Assembly: GCA_050012495.1 (NCBI GenBank)
Contig: JBEKHB010000004.1
Coordinates: 40,026-104,025 of the forward strand
Source of the DNA: BOG-1155 sp050012495
GTDB lineage: Bacteria; Desulfobacterota; Syntrophorhabdia; Syntrophorhabdales; WCHB1-27
Reading direction: 5' to 3'
DNA: 64,000 nt
Shown here: positions 15,757 to 24,389 of the stretch, piece after piece
Layout: every line of letters begins with the position of its first letter
How positions within the stretch are numbered: position 1 is the stretch's first letter
Notes under the pieces: generated by a model
Told to the model about the DNA's origin: nothing
Database searches by the model: none
The model's input: only the letters and a program-made list of their open reading frames with translations
Translations under genes and position numbers: made by a program

Positions 15757-17685
15757 ATGGCGCAGATCAATACACCCGCCGAACTGGAAGAATTCAGAAA
15801 GGGCATCCTGTCGAAAAGAGACCCGGATAAGCCTTGCATTACACTCTGCTCGGGATCTGCGTGCAATGCCTCCGGCAGCGGTGAAGTCGCTGCGGCTCTA
15901 TCGGAGGAGATTGAAAAGCAGGGCTTGCGCAGCGATGTGGATGTCAGGAGGACCGGTTGCCATGGTTTTTGCGAGAGGGGTCCCATTATAGTCATTCACC
16001 CTGAGGAAATATGTTATTTCAATATAGAGCCCAAGGATGTGCCCGAGATTATCTCCGAGACTATAAAAGAGCATAAGGTCATAGAGCGTTTGCTCTATAC
16101 CGACCCCGGCACCAATGAAAAGATAATTCATGAATCTGAAATCCCTTTCTACAAGTACCAGGAAAGGATTGTTTTCGGTTCCAACAGTAAAATCGATCCT
16201 AAGAGCATCGACGACTATCTGGCAATCGGCGGTTATTCCGCGTTGGCGAAAGCCCTCTCCGGGATGAGCGCCGAGCAGGTATTGGGGGAGGTCAAAAAAG
16301 CCAACCTGCGCGGTCGGGGAGGCGGCGGCTTTCCCGCAGGGAGCAAGTGGGAAGGATCCCGCAATGCCCCCGGCGCAATAAAGTACGTGATCGTCAACGC
16401 GGACGAGGGGGATCCCGGGGCTTATATGGACAGGAGCGTTCTGGAGGGAAACCCTCACTCGGTGCTGGAGGGGCTGACCATCGGGGCCTATGCCGTCGGC
16501 TCCCACGAGGGTTATATCTACGTTCGACAGGAATACCCCCTGGCGGTGGAGAATGTGCACATGGCCATCAAGAAAGCTGAAGAGTATGGCTTTCTCGGGA
16601 AAAATATCCTTGGCTCGGGCTTTGATTTCATGGTCATTGTGCACCAGGGGGCCGGCGCTTTTGTCTGTGGTGAATCGACTGCTCTGATGACGGCATTGGA
16701 AGGCAGGGCAGGAGAGCCCAGACCGAAGTATGTCCGTTCCAACGTCGTGGGCCTTTGGGGTAGACCCAGCGTGTTGAATAATGTCGAGACATGGGCCAAT
16801 GTGCCGCTTATCATCAATAAAGGCGCTGACTGGTTCACCCAGCTCGGCACTGAAAGCAGCAAGGGCACGAAGATTTTCTCCCTGGTCGGCAAGATAACCA
16901 ATACGGGCCTTGTGGAAGTACCCATGGGCACGCCCTTGAGAGATATTATCTTCAAGATAGGCGGTGGAATCCCCGGAGGCAAAAAGTTCAAGGCAGTGCA
17001 GACCGGAGGACCGTCCGGCGGATGTATCCCTGAGGAGCTGCTGGATTTGCCGGTCGGTTTCGACGAGCTCACCAAAGCCGGTTCGATGATGGGGTCAGGC
17101 GGGATGATCGTCATGGATGAAGATACCTGTATGGTAGATGTAGCCAGGTACTTCCTCGACTTCCTCACCGATGAATCGTGCGGCAAATGCGTCCCGTGCC
17201 GTGAAGGCATGAGGCAGATGCTCAAGATCCTGACGAATATAACCCGGGGAAAGGGAAAAGAGGGCGACATCGAGCTTTTGGAGGAGCTGGCCGAGACAGC
17301 CCGGGAAGCCGCCCTTTGTGCGCTGGGCAAGAGCTCCCCTAACCCCTTTTTAAGCACGTTAAAATACTTTAGAGATGAGTATGAGGCGCATGTCAAAGAG
17401 AAAAGGTGCCCCGCTCTCTCCTGCAAAGAGCTGATCGCGTTCCATATCGACCCGGGTAAGTGCCAGGCCTGTATGATCTGCCTTAAAAAGTGCCCTGCCG
17501 AAGCGATTACGGGCGGCAAAAATCTGATCAGTATAATCGACCAGGAGAAGTGCACAAAGTGCGGAACGTGCTTTGAAGTGTGCCCCCCCCGCTTTCGTGC
17601 GGTGACGAAGATCTCCGGTGAGCCTGTGCCGCCTCCTATTCCTGAAGAAGCGAGAACGATAGTCAGGGAGAGTAAACAAAAATGA
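15757..17685 (+). CDS. bamH: BamH, NuoF-like flavoprotein with extra ferredoxin domains
   Basis: A 642-residue three-part protein. Residues 20-120 form a thioredoxin-like [2Fe-2S] domain (CSGSACNASG, TGCHGFCERGP). The NuoF core follows with the NADH/FMN glycine-rich loop (LRGRGGGGFPAGSKW), FMN region (VNADEGDPGAYMDRS) and [4Fe-4S] motif (CGKCVPCREGMRQM). The C-terminus adds two [4Fe-4S] clusters (CQACMICLKKCP, CTKCGTCFEVCP). This is the HndC/HoxF-like architecture of bifurcating complexes. It likely exchanges electrons with NAD(H), or is driven by another donor, within Bam. Its stop overlaps the bamI start by four bases. Confidence 0.93.
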   Translation: MAQINTPAELEEFRKGILSKRDPDKPCITLCSGSACNASGSGEVAAALSEEIEKQGLRSDVDVRRTGCHGFCERGPIIVIHPEEICYFNIEPKDVPEIISETIKEHKVIERLLYTDPGTNEKIIHESEIPFYKYQERIVFGSNSKIDPKSIDDYLAIGGYSALAKALSGMSAEQVLGEVKKANLRGRGGGGFPAGSKWEGSRNAPGAIKYVIVNADEGDPGAYMDRSVLEGNPHSVLEGLTIGAYAVGSHEGYIYVRQEYPLAVENVHMAIKKAEEYGFLGKNILGSGFDFMVIVHQGAGAFVCGESTALMTALEGRAGEPRPKYVRSNVVGLWGRPSVLNNVETWANVPLIINKGADWFTQLGTESSKGTKIFSLVGKITNTGLVEVPMGTPLRDIIFKIGGGIPGGKKFKAVQTGGPSGGCIPEELLDLPVGFDELTKAGSMMGSGGMIVMDEDTCMVDVARYFLDFLTDESCGKCVPCREGMRQMLKILTNITRGKGKEGDIELLEELAETAREAALCALGKSSPNPFLSTLKYFRDEYEAHVKEKRCPALSCKELIAFHIDPGKCQACMICLKKCPAEAITGGKNLISIIDQEKCTKCGTCFEVCPPRFRAVTKISGEPVPPPIPEEARTIVRESKQK

Positions 17686-18296
17686 GTGAAATCCTCCTAC
17701 AGATCGATGGAAAAGAAGTGAGGGCAAAGGAAGGGATGACCCTCCTGGAGGCGGCGCGCGGTGCGGGAATATCGATTCCGACGCTTTGTTACCACGAGAA
17801 ATTGGAACCTTATGGGGGTTGCCGGCTTTGCATGGTAGAGCTGGAAAGTCGCGGCTCGACAAGACTCGTCGTTTCCTGTGTCTACCCGGTAGAAAAAAAC
17901 CTGATCGTAAGAACCAGATCCGAGAAAGTAGACAGGATCCGCAAAATGGTCCTGCAGCTATTGCTGGCCCATGCTCCGGATGCGTTTGATTTGCAGGATT
18001 TGGCTCTGGAGTATGGAGCAGACAAAGACCGTTTTGAAAAAGAGGCCTCATTTTGCATTCATTGCGGTCTATGCGTAAGATACTGCGCCGAGGTCAAGAA
18101 GAAGAACGCCGTTGGGTTTGTTGACAGAGGCATAAGGAAGGAGATCAGTTTCATTCCGGAGATCGCATCCAGGGAGTGCTGGAACTGCAAAGAATGTTTT
18201 CCCCTTTGCCCCACGGAGGCATTGCAGGCAGCGTTCGTGTTAACCAAAGCCCTCGCGTTTTCCTCACCTTCTTTGGAACCGGCGTCGGGGGAATAG
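17682..18296 (+). CDS. bamI: BamI, NuoG N-terminal-like iron-sulfur protein
   Basis: A 204-residue protein starting in a four-base overlap with bamH. It has the NuoG/HndD N-terminal [2Fe-2S] domain (TLCYHEKLEPYGGCRLCMVE, then a later cysteine at VVSCVYP) and two [4Fe-4S] motifs (CIHCGLCVRYC and CWNCKECFPLCP). The His-ligated cluster domain and the molybdopterin domain of full NuoG are absent, consistent with BamI being a short electron-transfer subunit. It is the last gene of the bam set. 179 bases with no recognisable feature separate it from the next gene. Confidence 0.9.
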   Translation: MSEILLQIDGKEVRAKEGMTLLEAARGAGISIPTLCYHEKLEPYGGCRLCMVELESRGSTRLVVSCVYPVEKNLIVRTRSEKVDRIRKMVLQLLLAHAPDAFDLQDLALEYGADKDRFEKEASFCIHCGLCVRYCAEVKKKNAVGFVDRGIRKEISFIPEIASRECWNCKECFPLCPTEALQAAFVLTKALAFSSPSLEPASGE

Positions 18297-18475
18297 GCAA
18301 CGCGTACTACTCTTCCAGGACGGAATCACACCACTTGTTCGCCTGTTCCGTCAGCAGTTCATGATACCGGCCGAAGAGGCCCGTCGCCTCGGACCACAGC
18401 CGGCAACGCGTGTGATCCGGCCGGGATGCACTTTTCGACAATGCCGGTTATTCTTGCGGAGATGACGTGTAATGC

Positions 18476-19504
18476 ATGAAGGAAAGACTGCCGTTTACCG
18501 GTGATCTGGCGACTACTGCCATGGGGATCATGCCTCATGAGTCTCCCGCCCGGGCTCTCGATGCGGCCCTCGGGCTTGATATCCCCTTCTGGCCCCAGCT
18601 TCCGCGGGTCTCTTTTCACGAGGATATGTACGTCCAGGCCATGGAGCATTTTCCGGGGGTCATCATTGATGAGGAGAACCGGCGCATATACGTGGAGAGC
18701 GAGAAGTTCATGGATGAGCTGCCTGCGTATCTCGAACAGGAATCATCATCCGACCTCTTCCGCATCTCGCCCGACTTTTCAGTGGTTTATGGACGTTTCC
18801 TCTCTCTCGATCTCTTCTCCTGCAAAGCGATCCGGGGGCAGATGATAAGCCCGGTGAGCCTCGTTCTAAAAGTCACCGATGAGCACGGCAAACCACTGGC
18901 CTACAACGATGAGATGCGCGACCTTATTTTCTCTTTCATGCAGAAAAAGGTGAATATGCAGCGTGCCGAGCTCGCCGAAAAAAACGGGCATGCCTTTGTC
19001 TGGCTCGACGACCCGGGATTGCAATTCGTATTCAGCGCCATGAGCGGCTATGACAATGTCAAGGCTAAGGACGAGCTGGTCGCGTTTTTTAACGGGATCG
19101 ACGGTCCTCGGGGCATCCATCTGTGCGGCAATCCCGATTGGGATTTTCTCTTCTCCCTCCCCCTGGAGATCATCTCGTTTAACGCCTATGCCTTCGGTGA
19201 TATCGTCGCCACCTACCCGAGCGTCAGGCGCTTCATCGAGGCAGGCAACGTGGTGAGCTGGGGCATAGTGCCAACCCTTTTCGAGGAGTTTACGAGGGAG
19301 GATGTGACGACTATCGCCGGGCGGCTATTGGCTATGTGGCGTCTGCTGGAAGAAAAAGGTGTGCCGAGGGACGTCATCTGCCGAAACAGCCTCATCGCCC
19401 CCGCCACCTGCAACCTCCTGAACGCCGACAACACCACGACCGTCGACAACGCCTTCAGGTTGCTCCGGGAGGTCTCACAGTACGTGCAGAGGCACTGCCT
19501 CTGA
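18476..19504 (+). CDS. MetE/UROD-superfamily protein of unknown substrate
   Basis: A 342-residue protein whose opening LPFTGDLATTAMGIMPHESP matches the (beta/alpha)8 family of uroporphyrinogen decarboxylase/cobalamin-independent methionine synthase-like proteins common in methylotrophic and anaerobic genomes. HLCGNPDW near residue 215 is at the place of a zinc-ligand loop (HxCG) in MetE-type proteins, and SLIAPATCNLLN near the C-terminus may supply another cysteine. No methionine or corrinoid gene is nearby. It sits just after the bam operon on the same strand, so it may be co-transcribed. A methyltransferase role is possible; the substrate cannot be read. Confidence 0.75.
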   Translation: MKERLPFTGDLATTAMGIMPHESPARALDAALGLDIPFWPQLPRVSFHEDMYVQAMEHFPGVIIDEENRRIYVESEKFMDELPAYLEQESSSDLFRISPDFSVVYGRFLSLDLFSCKAIRGQMISPVSLVLKVTDEHGKPLAYNDEMRDLIFSFMQKKVNMQRAELAEKNGHAFVWLDDPGLQFVFSAMSGYDNVKAKDELVAFFNGIDGPRGIHLCGNPDWDFLFSLPLEIISFNAYAFGDIVATYPSVRRFIEAGNVVSWGIVPTLFEEFTREDVTTIAGRLLAMWRLLEEKGVPRDVICRNSLIAPATCNLLNADNTTTVDNAFRLLREVSQYVQRHCL

Positions 19505-19540
19505 AAAACGCGAGCGTCCCGGCGCGATTTCTTCGGCCTG

Positions 19541-20545
19541 TCACTGCAGGGAGCTCACCAGGTCCTCCACCAACCTCTTCGACCCCACATAGAGCGCCGA
19601 TCGCTGATGGTGGTGCCCGGGGGTGATTTCAAGAATGGGCACTCCCTTCTCGTTGACCGCCACTCCACCGGCTTCGCGACACATGAACGCGACAACCGCG
19701 GCCTCGTACATGAGGCGCAGCTTCCCTTCGGGACGGTTTTTCTTTGGATTGGGGTGGTTTACAATGGCGGGATACATGAACATGCCGCCGTTTGTCAGCG
19801 TCCTGTGGAAATCGCCGGCCAAAGCGCCAAGGTAGCGGAAGGCGTACCTTCCCTCATTCTCCCTGATCCATTTTTGAACGTTTTCCGCATATGTATGCCG
19901 GTTGGATGCGTTAAAGGATAATTCCCAACTTTTGGGGTCTTCGGGAAGGACCATGCGGGTAGGTCGTACAAACGTCATGGTCTCATCGATGTGGAAGCGC
20001 CAGGTCCCTGCGTCTTTAAGCCCAAGGGTGAATGTCCCGGTGGGGATCACAAACATGCCTGCGGCGATATAATCTTTTCCGGCCCTCAGGTGCCCGTCCT
20101 CAGGGCCCGTCAGGTCGCGCTTGGCGATGCCGAAAAGAAAGCCGACCGGCAGCCCGTGTGAGATATTAGATGATCCATCCAAGGGGTCAAAATAGACGAA
20201 ATAACGCCCCCCCTCGGGATTGATGGGAATGATCTCATCCGATTCCTCGCTGACCGCGTGGATGACCCTGCCGGAAGCCTTCAGGTAATGGATGGTGATC
20301 TCATGTGCAATCTGATCCATATGCATGACGTCCTCGCCCTGCACATTCACGGCCCCCGCGAGACCGAGGTTCCCCTTGAGAGCGCCCGTCAGGTAGTAAT
20401 ACTGGATATGCTTTGCAGCGCTAATCAACGCGTCCATAAGGATGAGAAAGTGGTGCGTGCGGTTATGCCTTTCTTGATGGTGAAGAAGAAAATTCATGAA
20501 AGTTTCTTCAAACGCGACACCGGAATGCTTCCTGCTCCCTTCCAT
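19541..20545 (-). CDS. fbp: Class I fructose-1,6-bisphosphatase
   Basis: A 334-residue class I FBPase. ATG 20545 is preferred because AAAGGAGGAGATGTA precedes it; the frame is open 33 codons further without homology. Metal and catalytic motifs are present: VSEESDE, VYFDPLDGSSNI, and the substrate region with YVGSKRLVEDL at the end. It dephosphorylates fructose-1,6-bisphosphate in gluconeogenesis, as needed when growing on aromatic acids through acetyl-CoA. It is convergent with the MetE-like gene, with only 36 bases between stops. The 309 bases upstream (20546-20854) hold no gene that I can support. Confidence 0.95.
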   Translation of the reverse strand: MEGSRKHSGVAFEETFMNFLLHHQERHNRTHHFLILMDALISAAKHIQYYYLTGALKGNLGLAGAVNVQGEDVMHMDQIAHEITIHYLKASGRVIHAVSEESDEIIPINPEGGRYFVYFDPLDGSSNISHGLPVGFLFGIAKRDLTGPEDGHLRAGKDYIAAGMFVIPTGTFTLGLKDAGTWRFHIDETMTFVRPTRMVLPEDPKSWELSFNASNRHTYAENVQKWIRENEGRYAFRYLGALAGDFHRTLTNGGMFMYPAIVNHPNPKKNRPEGKLRLMYEAAVVAFMCREAGGVAVNEKGVPILEITPGHHHQRSALYVGSKRLVEDLVSSLQ

Positions 20546-20854
20546 TACATCTCCTCCTTTCCTCTCCCGAAGGCGCCGTCGGCCTTCGAAAAGCGGATAT
20601 CCGGCATATCTGGGATCGTTGTCCACCCTCTCTCGCGTGAGCAAAAAAAAGCGCTGGGTTTCACCACGCCACCTGGTAGTTATTGTATCACTTGGAAAGA
20701 AAAAAGTACCGCAAATTTTGCCGGAAAACAGAGGATTGCCTTCCGCTTGTTTTCACAGGGGCCACTGAAAAAAAGGCACTTAAGCGGCAGCGGAGCAGAC
20801 ATAACGGGCGTTTTTTTGCCGCTCCTTGGGAGAAAGGGGCGCGTGTACAAAGAC

Positions 20855-21196
20855 TTATGGCTGCTGAAAAAGGGAGAGAGAAGGCATGTGCAGGCTGTAG
20901 CTTCTGCCCTGTTTCACACCGGTTTCGATCACCTTGCCATTTTTGAAGATCACGAGGAAGTCACATGTGTCCCAGAAAGAAAGGTTCGGGTTGCAGAGAC
21001 GGTTCTCATACCTGTAGAGGGTGTAGACAGACCCTTCTTTGTCGAGAGTTTTGGCGCCATGGCTCTTGCCCATAATGGCTTCGACTTCTCCGGGAGTCAT
21101 GCCGCGCTCAACCCTCTGCAGATTGTAGAAAGTAGAGGCGCACGCGGCCAGCAGGAAAATCAGCGGAATCAGAATGAATTCTTTGGGCAGGCGCAT
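20855..21196 (-). CDS. Small SmpA/OmlA-like outer-membrane lipoprotein
   Basis: A 113-residue protein with a lipoprotein signal (hydrophobic stretch followed by the lipobox LLAAC at about residue 19). The body holds a BamE/SmpA-like pattern: VERGMTPGEVEAIMGKSHGA then YRYENRLCNP and FLVIFKNGKVIETG. Such two-helix/three-strand lipoproteins bind the outer-membrane assembly machinery or have unknown envelope roles. It has two mature cysteines (LCNP and DTCDF). Naming it bamE of the BAM assembly complex would be too specific, and that name is unrelated to benzoyl-CoA reductase bamE. Confidence 0.7.
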   Translation of the reverse strand: MRLPKEFILIPLIFLLAACASTFYNLQRVERGMTPGEVEAIMGKSHGAKTLDKEGSVYTLYRYENRLCNPNLSFWDTCDFLVIFKNGKVIETGVKQGRSYSLHMPSLSLFQQP

Positions 21197-21276
21197 TCTC
21201 GCATGGAACCTTCATGTATGAATTACCACAGGCGTGCGCTCGTTGCAAGACAAATCCCGGAGACATAGGCAAAAAA

Positions 21277-21308
21277 AAGGAAGGAAGGATCGATCCTTCC
21301 TTTTTTTT
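21277..21308. terminator. Bidirectional rho-independent terminator
   Basis: A palindrome centred at 21291/21292 (GGAAGGATCGATCCTTCC extended by A-T pairs) is flanked by A-tracts on the left and eight T residues on the right, so it can terminate in both directions. It lies directly downstream of the small Ala/Pro/Lys-rich gene on the minus strand. Confidence 0.85.
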
Positions 21309-21320
21309 GTTGGTGAGGTC

Positions 21321-21542
21321 TTACTTCGCAGGAGCGGCAGGAGCAGGAGCTTCTTCTTTCTTCTCTTCTTTCTTGGGCGCCTTCTTCTTGGCCTTCTTCA
21401 CCTTCGCCGGTTTCTCCGTCTTTTCAGGAGCTGCCACGGGCGCCTTCTCCGCAGGTGCTGCGGCGGGTGCCTGAGCAAAGCCTGTGGCGGCAAATGCGAC
21501 TGCGATCACTACTGCGAACACGAACACCAATACTTTCTTCAT
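21321..21542 (-). CDS. Small secreted Ala/Pro/Lys-rich protein
   Basis: A 73-residue protein with a textbook Sec signal peptide (MKKVLVFVFAVVIAVAFAA, cleavage probably after GFAQA) and a low-complexity mature part of alanine, proline, lysine and glutamate (APAEKAPVAAPEKTEKPAKV and KKAKKKAPKKEEKKEEAPAP). A GGGGGTAACAG site precedes the ATG and a strong terminator follows, so it is a real monocistronic gene. Such peptides are common in deltaproteobacterial genomes. No function can be assigned; a periplasmic polycationic spacer or wall-associated peptide is possible. Confidence 0.7.
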   Translation of the reverse strand: MKKVLVFVFAVVIAVAFAATGFAQAPAAAPAEKAPVAAPEKTEKPAKVKKAKKKAPKKEEKKEEAPAPAAPAK

Positions 21543-21783
21543 CTTTCTGTTACCCCCTTCGGTAAGTGTATATTTTATAGAGATGTTAACTGCATGAGCC
21601 GTGCCATAAGAACGAGGGAGGGGAAGAACGTGCTCCCGATACGGCCGGTCCGATAAAGGGATGATAGAACGGGCCTTTTCAGAGAAAGGGTCGGCGATGA
21701 AGCTTGCGTCTTTGTCATTATCTCAGCTATGCGGGAAAGAGGCAGTCGGAAGTTTCCGAATCTAGTGGTCACGTCCATCGGAA

Positions 21784-21915
21784 AACTCCGACTGTGTGGT
21801 CCGGCGCTTTCTTTATCATGAGCTTGAGGTGACACGAGCCTACACGCCTTTTTTTAGGGACTGCCGGACCACACAAACTCCGACTGTGTGGTCCGGCGCT
21901 TTCTTCATCATGAGC
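21784..21915. repeat. 40-bp direct repeat plus 13-bp inverted repeat
   Basis: Two 40-base copies (21784-21823 and 21876-21915, starting AACTCCGACTGTGTGG) differ at one base and are 92 bases apart. The second copy also pairs with an inverted segment just before it: GCCGGACCACACA (21863-21875) with TGTGTGGTCCGGC (21885-21897), a 13-bp stem with a 9-base loop. It lies downstream of queD, where it may end or stabilise the que transcript. Confidence 0.7.
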
Positions 21916-21936
21916 CTCAGGCGGCACGGCAGTCCT

Positions 21937-22299
21937 TCACTCATCCTCTCCCTCGTAGATGCATCCGGACCCGGCACTCTCCTGCACGACGATTCGGCAC
22001 AGGTTGGGCAATGCCGGCTGCAACCGTTTCCAAATCCATCGGGCTATGTTCTCGGACGTCGGATTCTGCAAACCCTCGATGTCGTTGAGGCACCTATGAT
22101 CCAGAATCTCATGCAGGGGATTGAACGCCGCCGCGATATCGGCGAAGTCCATAACCCAGCCGACTTTGGGCTTGAGGGGACCTCGGACGTAGACCTCTAT
22201 TCTGAATGTATGCCCATGCATCCCGAAGCACTTGTGGTCTTCCGGGACATTTGGCAACCGGTGCGCGGCCGCGAAGGTAAAAGTCTTGTAGATGACCAT
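21937..22299 (-). CDS. queD: 6-carboxytetrahydropterin synthase
   Basis: A 120-residue QueD/PTPS family enzyme. Zinc-binding histidines are seen in FAAAHRLP and GMHGHTFR, with the catalytic cysteine at HKCFGMHGH. The glutamate/histidine pair of the second half is near LDHRCLNDI. QueD converts 7,8-dihydroneopterin triphosphate to 6-carboxytetrahydropterin, the first committed step to queuosine. queE lies 11 bases upstream and queC just before that, all on the minus strand. GTP cyclohydrolase (folE) is not in the window. Confidence 0.92.
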   Translation of the reverse strand: MVIYKTFTFAAAHRLPNVPEDHKCFGMHGHTFRIEVYVRGPLKPKVGWVMDFADIAAAFNPLHEILDHRCLNDIEGLQNPTSENIARWIWKRLQPALPNLCRIVVQESAGSGCIYEGEDE

Positions 22300-22310
22300 C
22301 TGTTCTTACA

Positions 22311-22949
22311 CTATGGTATGCCCAGTATTTTGTGTGTTTGAAGGCTCAGCCTCCACTGCGGATGCTGGAGGCAATAGTTCACTGCCAGCGCCGTATGCGC
22401 CCTTATCCGCGGGCCGGCCAAGGGCTGCAGGAAAAAGTACCGGAAATTGAGATCGAGATAGGTTTCCGGATCGACTCCATCCTGAGGGAACAGGAGTTTC
22501 AGTTCATCTCCGGCCCGTATGGTGAGTCCGGCGCCCGCTTTAGGGCTGACGCACACCCAGTCAACGCCGGCCGGCATCGGCAAAGTCCCGTTCGTCTCTA
22601 CTGCAACCTCGAGACCAGTGTCGTGGAAGGCAGCGATGAGTGGCTCGTCGAGTTGAAGCAAGGGCTCTCCTCCCGTAGCGACCAGCAGCCGTCTGATGCG
22701 CGGTCCTGACGCAGGAAAAAGGGCCGACGCGCGCGCTGCAAGCTCTCCTGCATCATTGAAGATGCCGCCTTGAGGTCCATCCGTACCCACAAAATCCGTG
22801 TCACACCATGTGCAGAAAGACCGGGGTCGGTCCTCAACGTTGCCGGACCATAAGTTACAGCCTGAGAACCGGCAGAACACGGCGGGACGACCCGTGTGTG
22901 CCCCCTCCCCCTGGAGTGAGTAGAATATCTCCTTTACCCTGTAACCCAT
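22311..22949 (-). CDS. queE: 7-carboxy-7-deazaguanine synthase
   Basis: A 212-residue radical SAM protein. Instead of CxxxCxxC it has the extended cluster motif of many QueE enzymes, C(x14)CxxC (cysteine of SGCNLW to FCTWC), followed by the typical YSLQGEGAHTGRPAVFCRFS opening. The ATP/SAM region VATGGEPLLQ is present. It converts 6-carboxytetrahydropterin to 7-carboxy-7-deazaguanine. It lies between queC and queD in a queuosine/preQ0 operon. Confidence 0.93.
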   Translation of the reverse strand: MGYRVKEIFYSLQGEGAHTGRPAVFCRFSGCNLWSGNVEDRPRSFCTWCDTDFVGTDGPQGGIFNDAGELAARASALFPASGPRIRRLLVATGGEPLLQLDEPLIAAFHDTGLEVAVETNGTLPMPAGVDWVCVSPKAGAGLTIRAGDELKLLFPQDGVDPETYLDLNFRYFFLQPLAGPRIRAHTALAVNYCLQHPQWRLSLQTHKILGIP

Positions 22950-22956
22950 CTACGCT

Positions 22957-23682
22957 TCAGTCCTTCTGCAGATAGCGAACGGGGTCCGGAATCCCCAGCT
23001 CCCGGAAGCCCTTAAGCCGCAACAGGCATGCATCGCAAGTCCCGCACGCTTTGCCGTCGACAGAAGGGTCATAGCAGGTGCTTGTCAACGAGTAATCTAC
23101 CCCTAATTCAAGCCCCTTTCTGATTATCTCAGCCTTGCTCAAGCGGATGAGAGGGGCGTGAATCTTGAGGCGCCTGCCTTCGACGCCTGCTTTAGTGGCA
23201 AGGTTCGCCATCCCTTCGAAAGCTTCTATGTACTCGGGCCGGCAATCAGGATAACCGCTGTAATCCAATGCGTTTACGCCGATAAAAATATCCGTCGATC
23301 CAAGTACTTCCGCCCAGGCAAGAGCAAAAGAGAGGAAAATGGTATTGCGGGCAGGAACGTAGGTAACGGGTATGTCCCTGGCAATTTCGTCGGCGTCCCG
23401 ACCTTTTGGAACCGGGATGGCATCGGTAAGCGCGGAGCCGCCGAACCTGCGAAGGTCGATGTCGACAATAGTGTGGTCGGCCACCCCGAGCGCCGCCGCA
23501 ATCCTGCGGGCAGCCCCAATTTCACTATCGTGCCGTTGGCCGTAACGAAAACTGAGGGCATACGCCTCAAAGTCCTCTGATTTCACTACGGCAAGCAGTG
23601 TAGAAGAATCGAGCCCTCCACTCAGCAGCACCACGGCTCTCGGTTTCCTTGTCACGTTCTCTCGACCCCGCATCTTTCCCAC
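22957..23682 (-). CDS. queC: 7-cyano-7-deazaguanine (preQ0) synthase
   Basis: A 241-residue ATP-pyrophosphatase family enzyme. The PP-loop LLSGGLDSSTLLAV is near residue 19, and the zinc site CYDPSVDGKACGTCDACLLR is at the C-terminus. FRYGQRHDSEI and YVPARNTIFLSFA are family blocks. QueC converts 7-carboxy-7-deazaguanine to preQ0 with ATP and ammonia. The start is uncertain: GTG 23682 gives a slightly long N-terminus, and a later GTG or ATG is possible. It is the first gene of queCED; no preQ1 riboswitch is recognisable upstream, where an IS630 remnant lies. Confidence 0.92.
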   Translation of the reverse strand: MGKMRGRENVTRKPRAVVLLSGGLDSSTLLAVVKSEDFEAYALSFRYGQRHDSEIGAARRIAAALGVADHTIVDIDLRRFGGSALTDAIPVPKGRDADEIARDIPVTYVPARNTIFLSFALAWAEVLGSTDIFIGVNALDYSGYPDCRPEYIEAFEGMANLATKAGVEGRRLKIHAPLIRLSKAEIIRKGLELGVDYSLTSTCYDPSVDGKACGTCDACLLRLKGFRELGIPDPVRYLQKD

Positions 23683-23703
23683 GCGTCCCCTGTGAAACTC
23701 ATC

Positions 23704-24108
23704 TTATAACGATTGAGGGGTGGTTTTCAATCCCGTAGAAGAGTACCAGGTTCTTTGCCGCCCATGGAATGCAGTGGCGGTCCAGAAGGTCCTCTGGGCG
23801 CGTCCCGGCTCCTCGAACTCTTCCAGGATCTCTTCCTTCCGCGCGCTCGAAATGACAGGAGTCCGGCCCGGTCTTTTCTTGGCGATGAGACCGTCGACGC
23901 CATACGAGTTGAAAGCCTTTATGATCTTCTTCACCGCGCTTTCGGAAAGGTCGAAGGCACGCATGGCCTGTTCCCGGGAACTGCCCGTGAGAAGCAGAAT
24001 AATGACCGTACACCGGCGATTGGTCTCCCTGGTTTCCGCACGCTGGGTTGCATAGAGATCCGCAAGGGATGCGTTCTCGGGGTTGGGAGTGAGATACCTC
24101 TGCGCCAC
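23704..24108 (-). pseudogene. Truncated IS630-family transposase
   Basis: About 115 residues keep the N-terminal helix-turn-helix of IS630/Tc1-like transposases (MRAFDLSESAVKKIIKAFNS, then GVDGLIAKKRPGRTP and EEILEEFEEPGRAQRTFW). The frame then ends after roughly 20 unrelated residues, and the DDE catalytic domain is missing. A second overlapping frame (from 24127) covers the same bases. No intact terminal inverted repeats are recognised. This is an old insertion fragment separating the queCED and aro operons. Confidence 0.75.
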
Positions 24109-24191
24109 GATCCATATGTAACCACATGTCTCAGAAAATGTCTAGGTATAACAACAGCAAACGGGAATTATTTTTGCGTAATGCTCTAAGG

Positions 24192-24389
24192 CTAGTCCTC
24201 CTCGCGCATGTTTTCTCTCAGCCGCCTGAAGAACTCTCTTGCCTCGTCCTGGTCCTTGGCCTTTATGATGTGTTTGAGAAATTCCAGGCGTGAGGTGATT
24301 TTGGCAAGCCCAGAACCACGATTTTCATCCCTTATGCCCCCTGTAGCAACCGAGAAACTTGAAACTCGTACAGCCCTCTCTGATCCCAT
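24192..24389 (-). CDS. Small helical protein at the end of the aro operon (uncertain)
   Basis: A possible 65-residue product whose ATG lies 65 bases inside the end of pheA. The C-terminal 40 residues form a charged amphipathic helix pattern (RLEFLKHIIKAKDQDEAREF, FRRLRENMREED). No alternative ATG, GTG or TTG exists nearer the end of pheA in this frame. It has no recognised family and could be a translation-coupled microprotein or chance. It is the last reading frame of the aro operon before the IS630 remnant. Confidence 0.4.
   Translation of the reverse strand: MGSERAVRVSSFSVATGGIRDENRGSGLAKITSRLEFLKHIIKAKDQDEAREFFRRLRENMREED

Noticed and set aside
15757..18296. Respiratory complex I or NAD-reducing hydrogenase module
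   Set aside because: No membrane Nuo subunits or hydrogenase large subunit is present; the NuoE/F/G-like genes follow bamB-F and match bamGHI.
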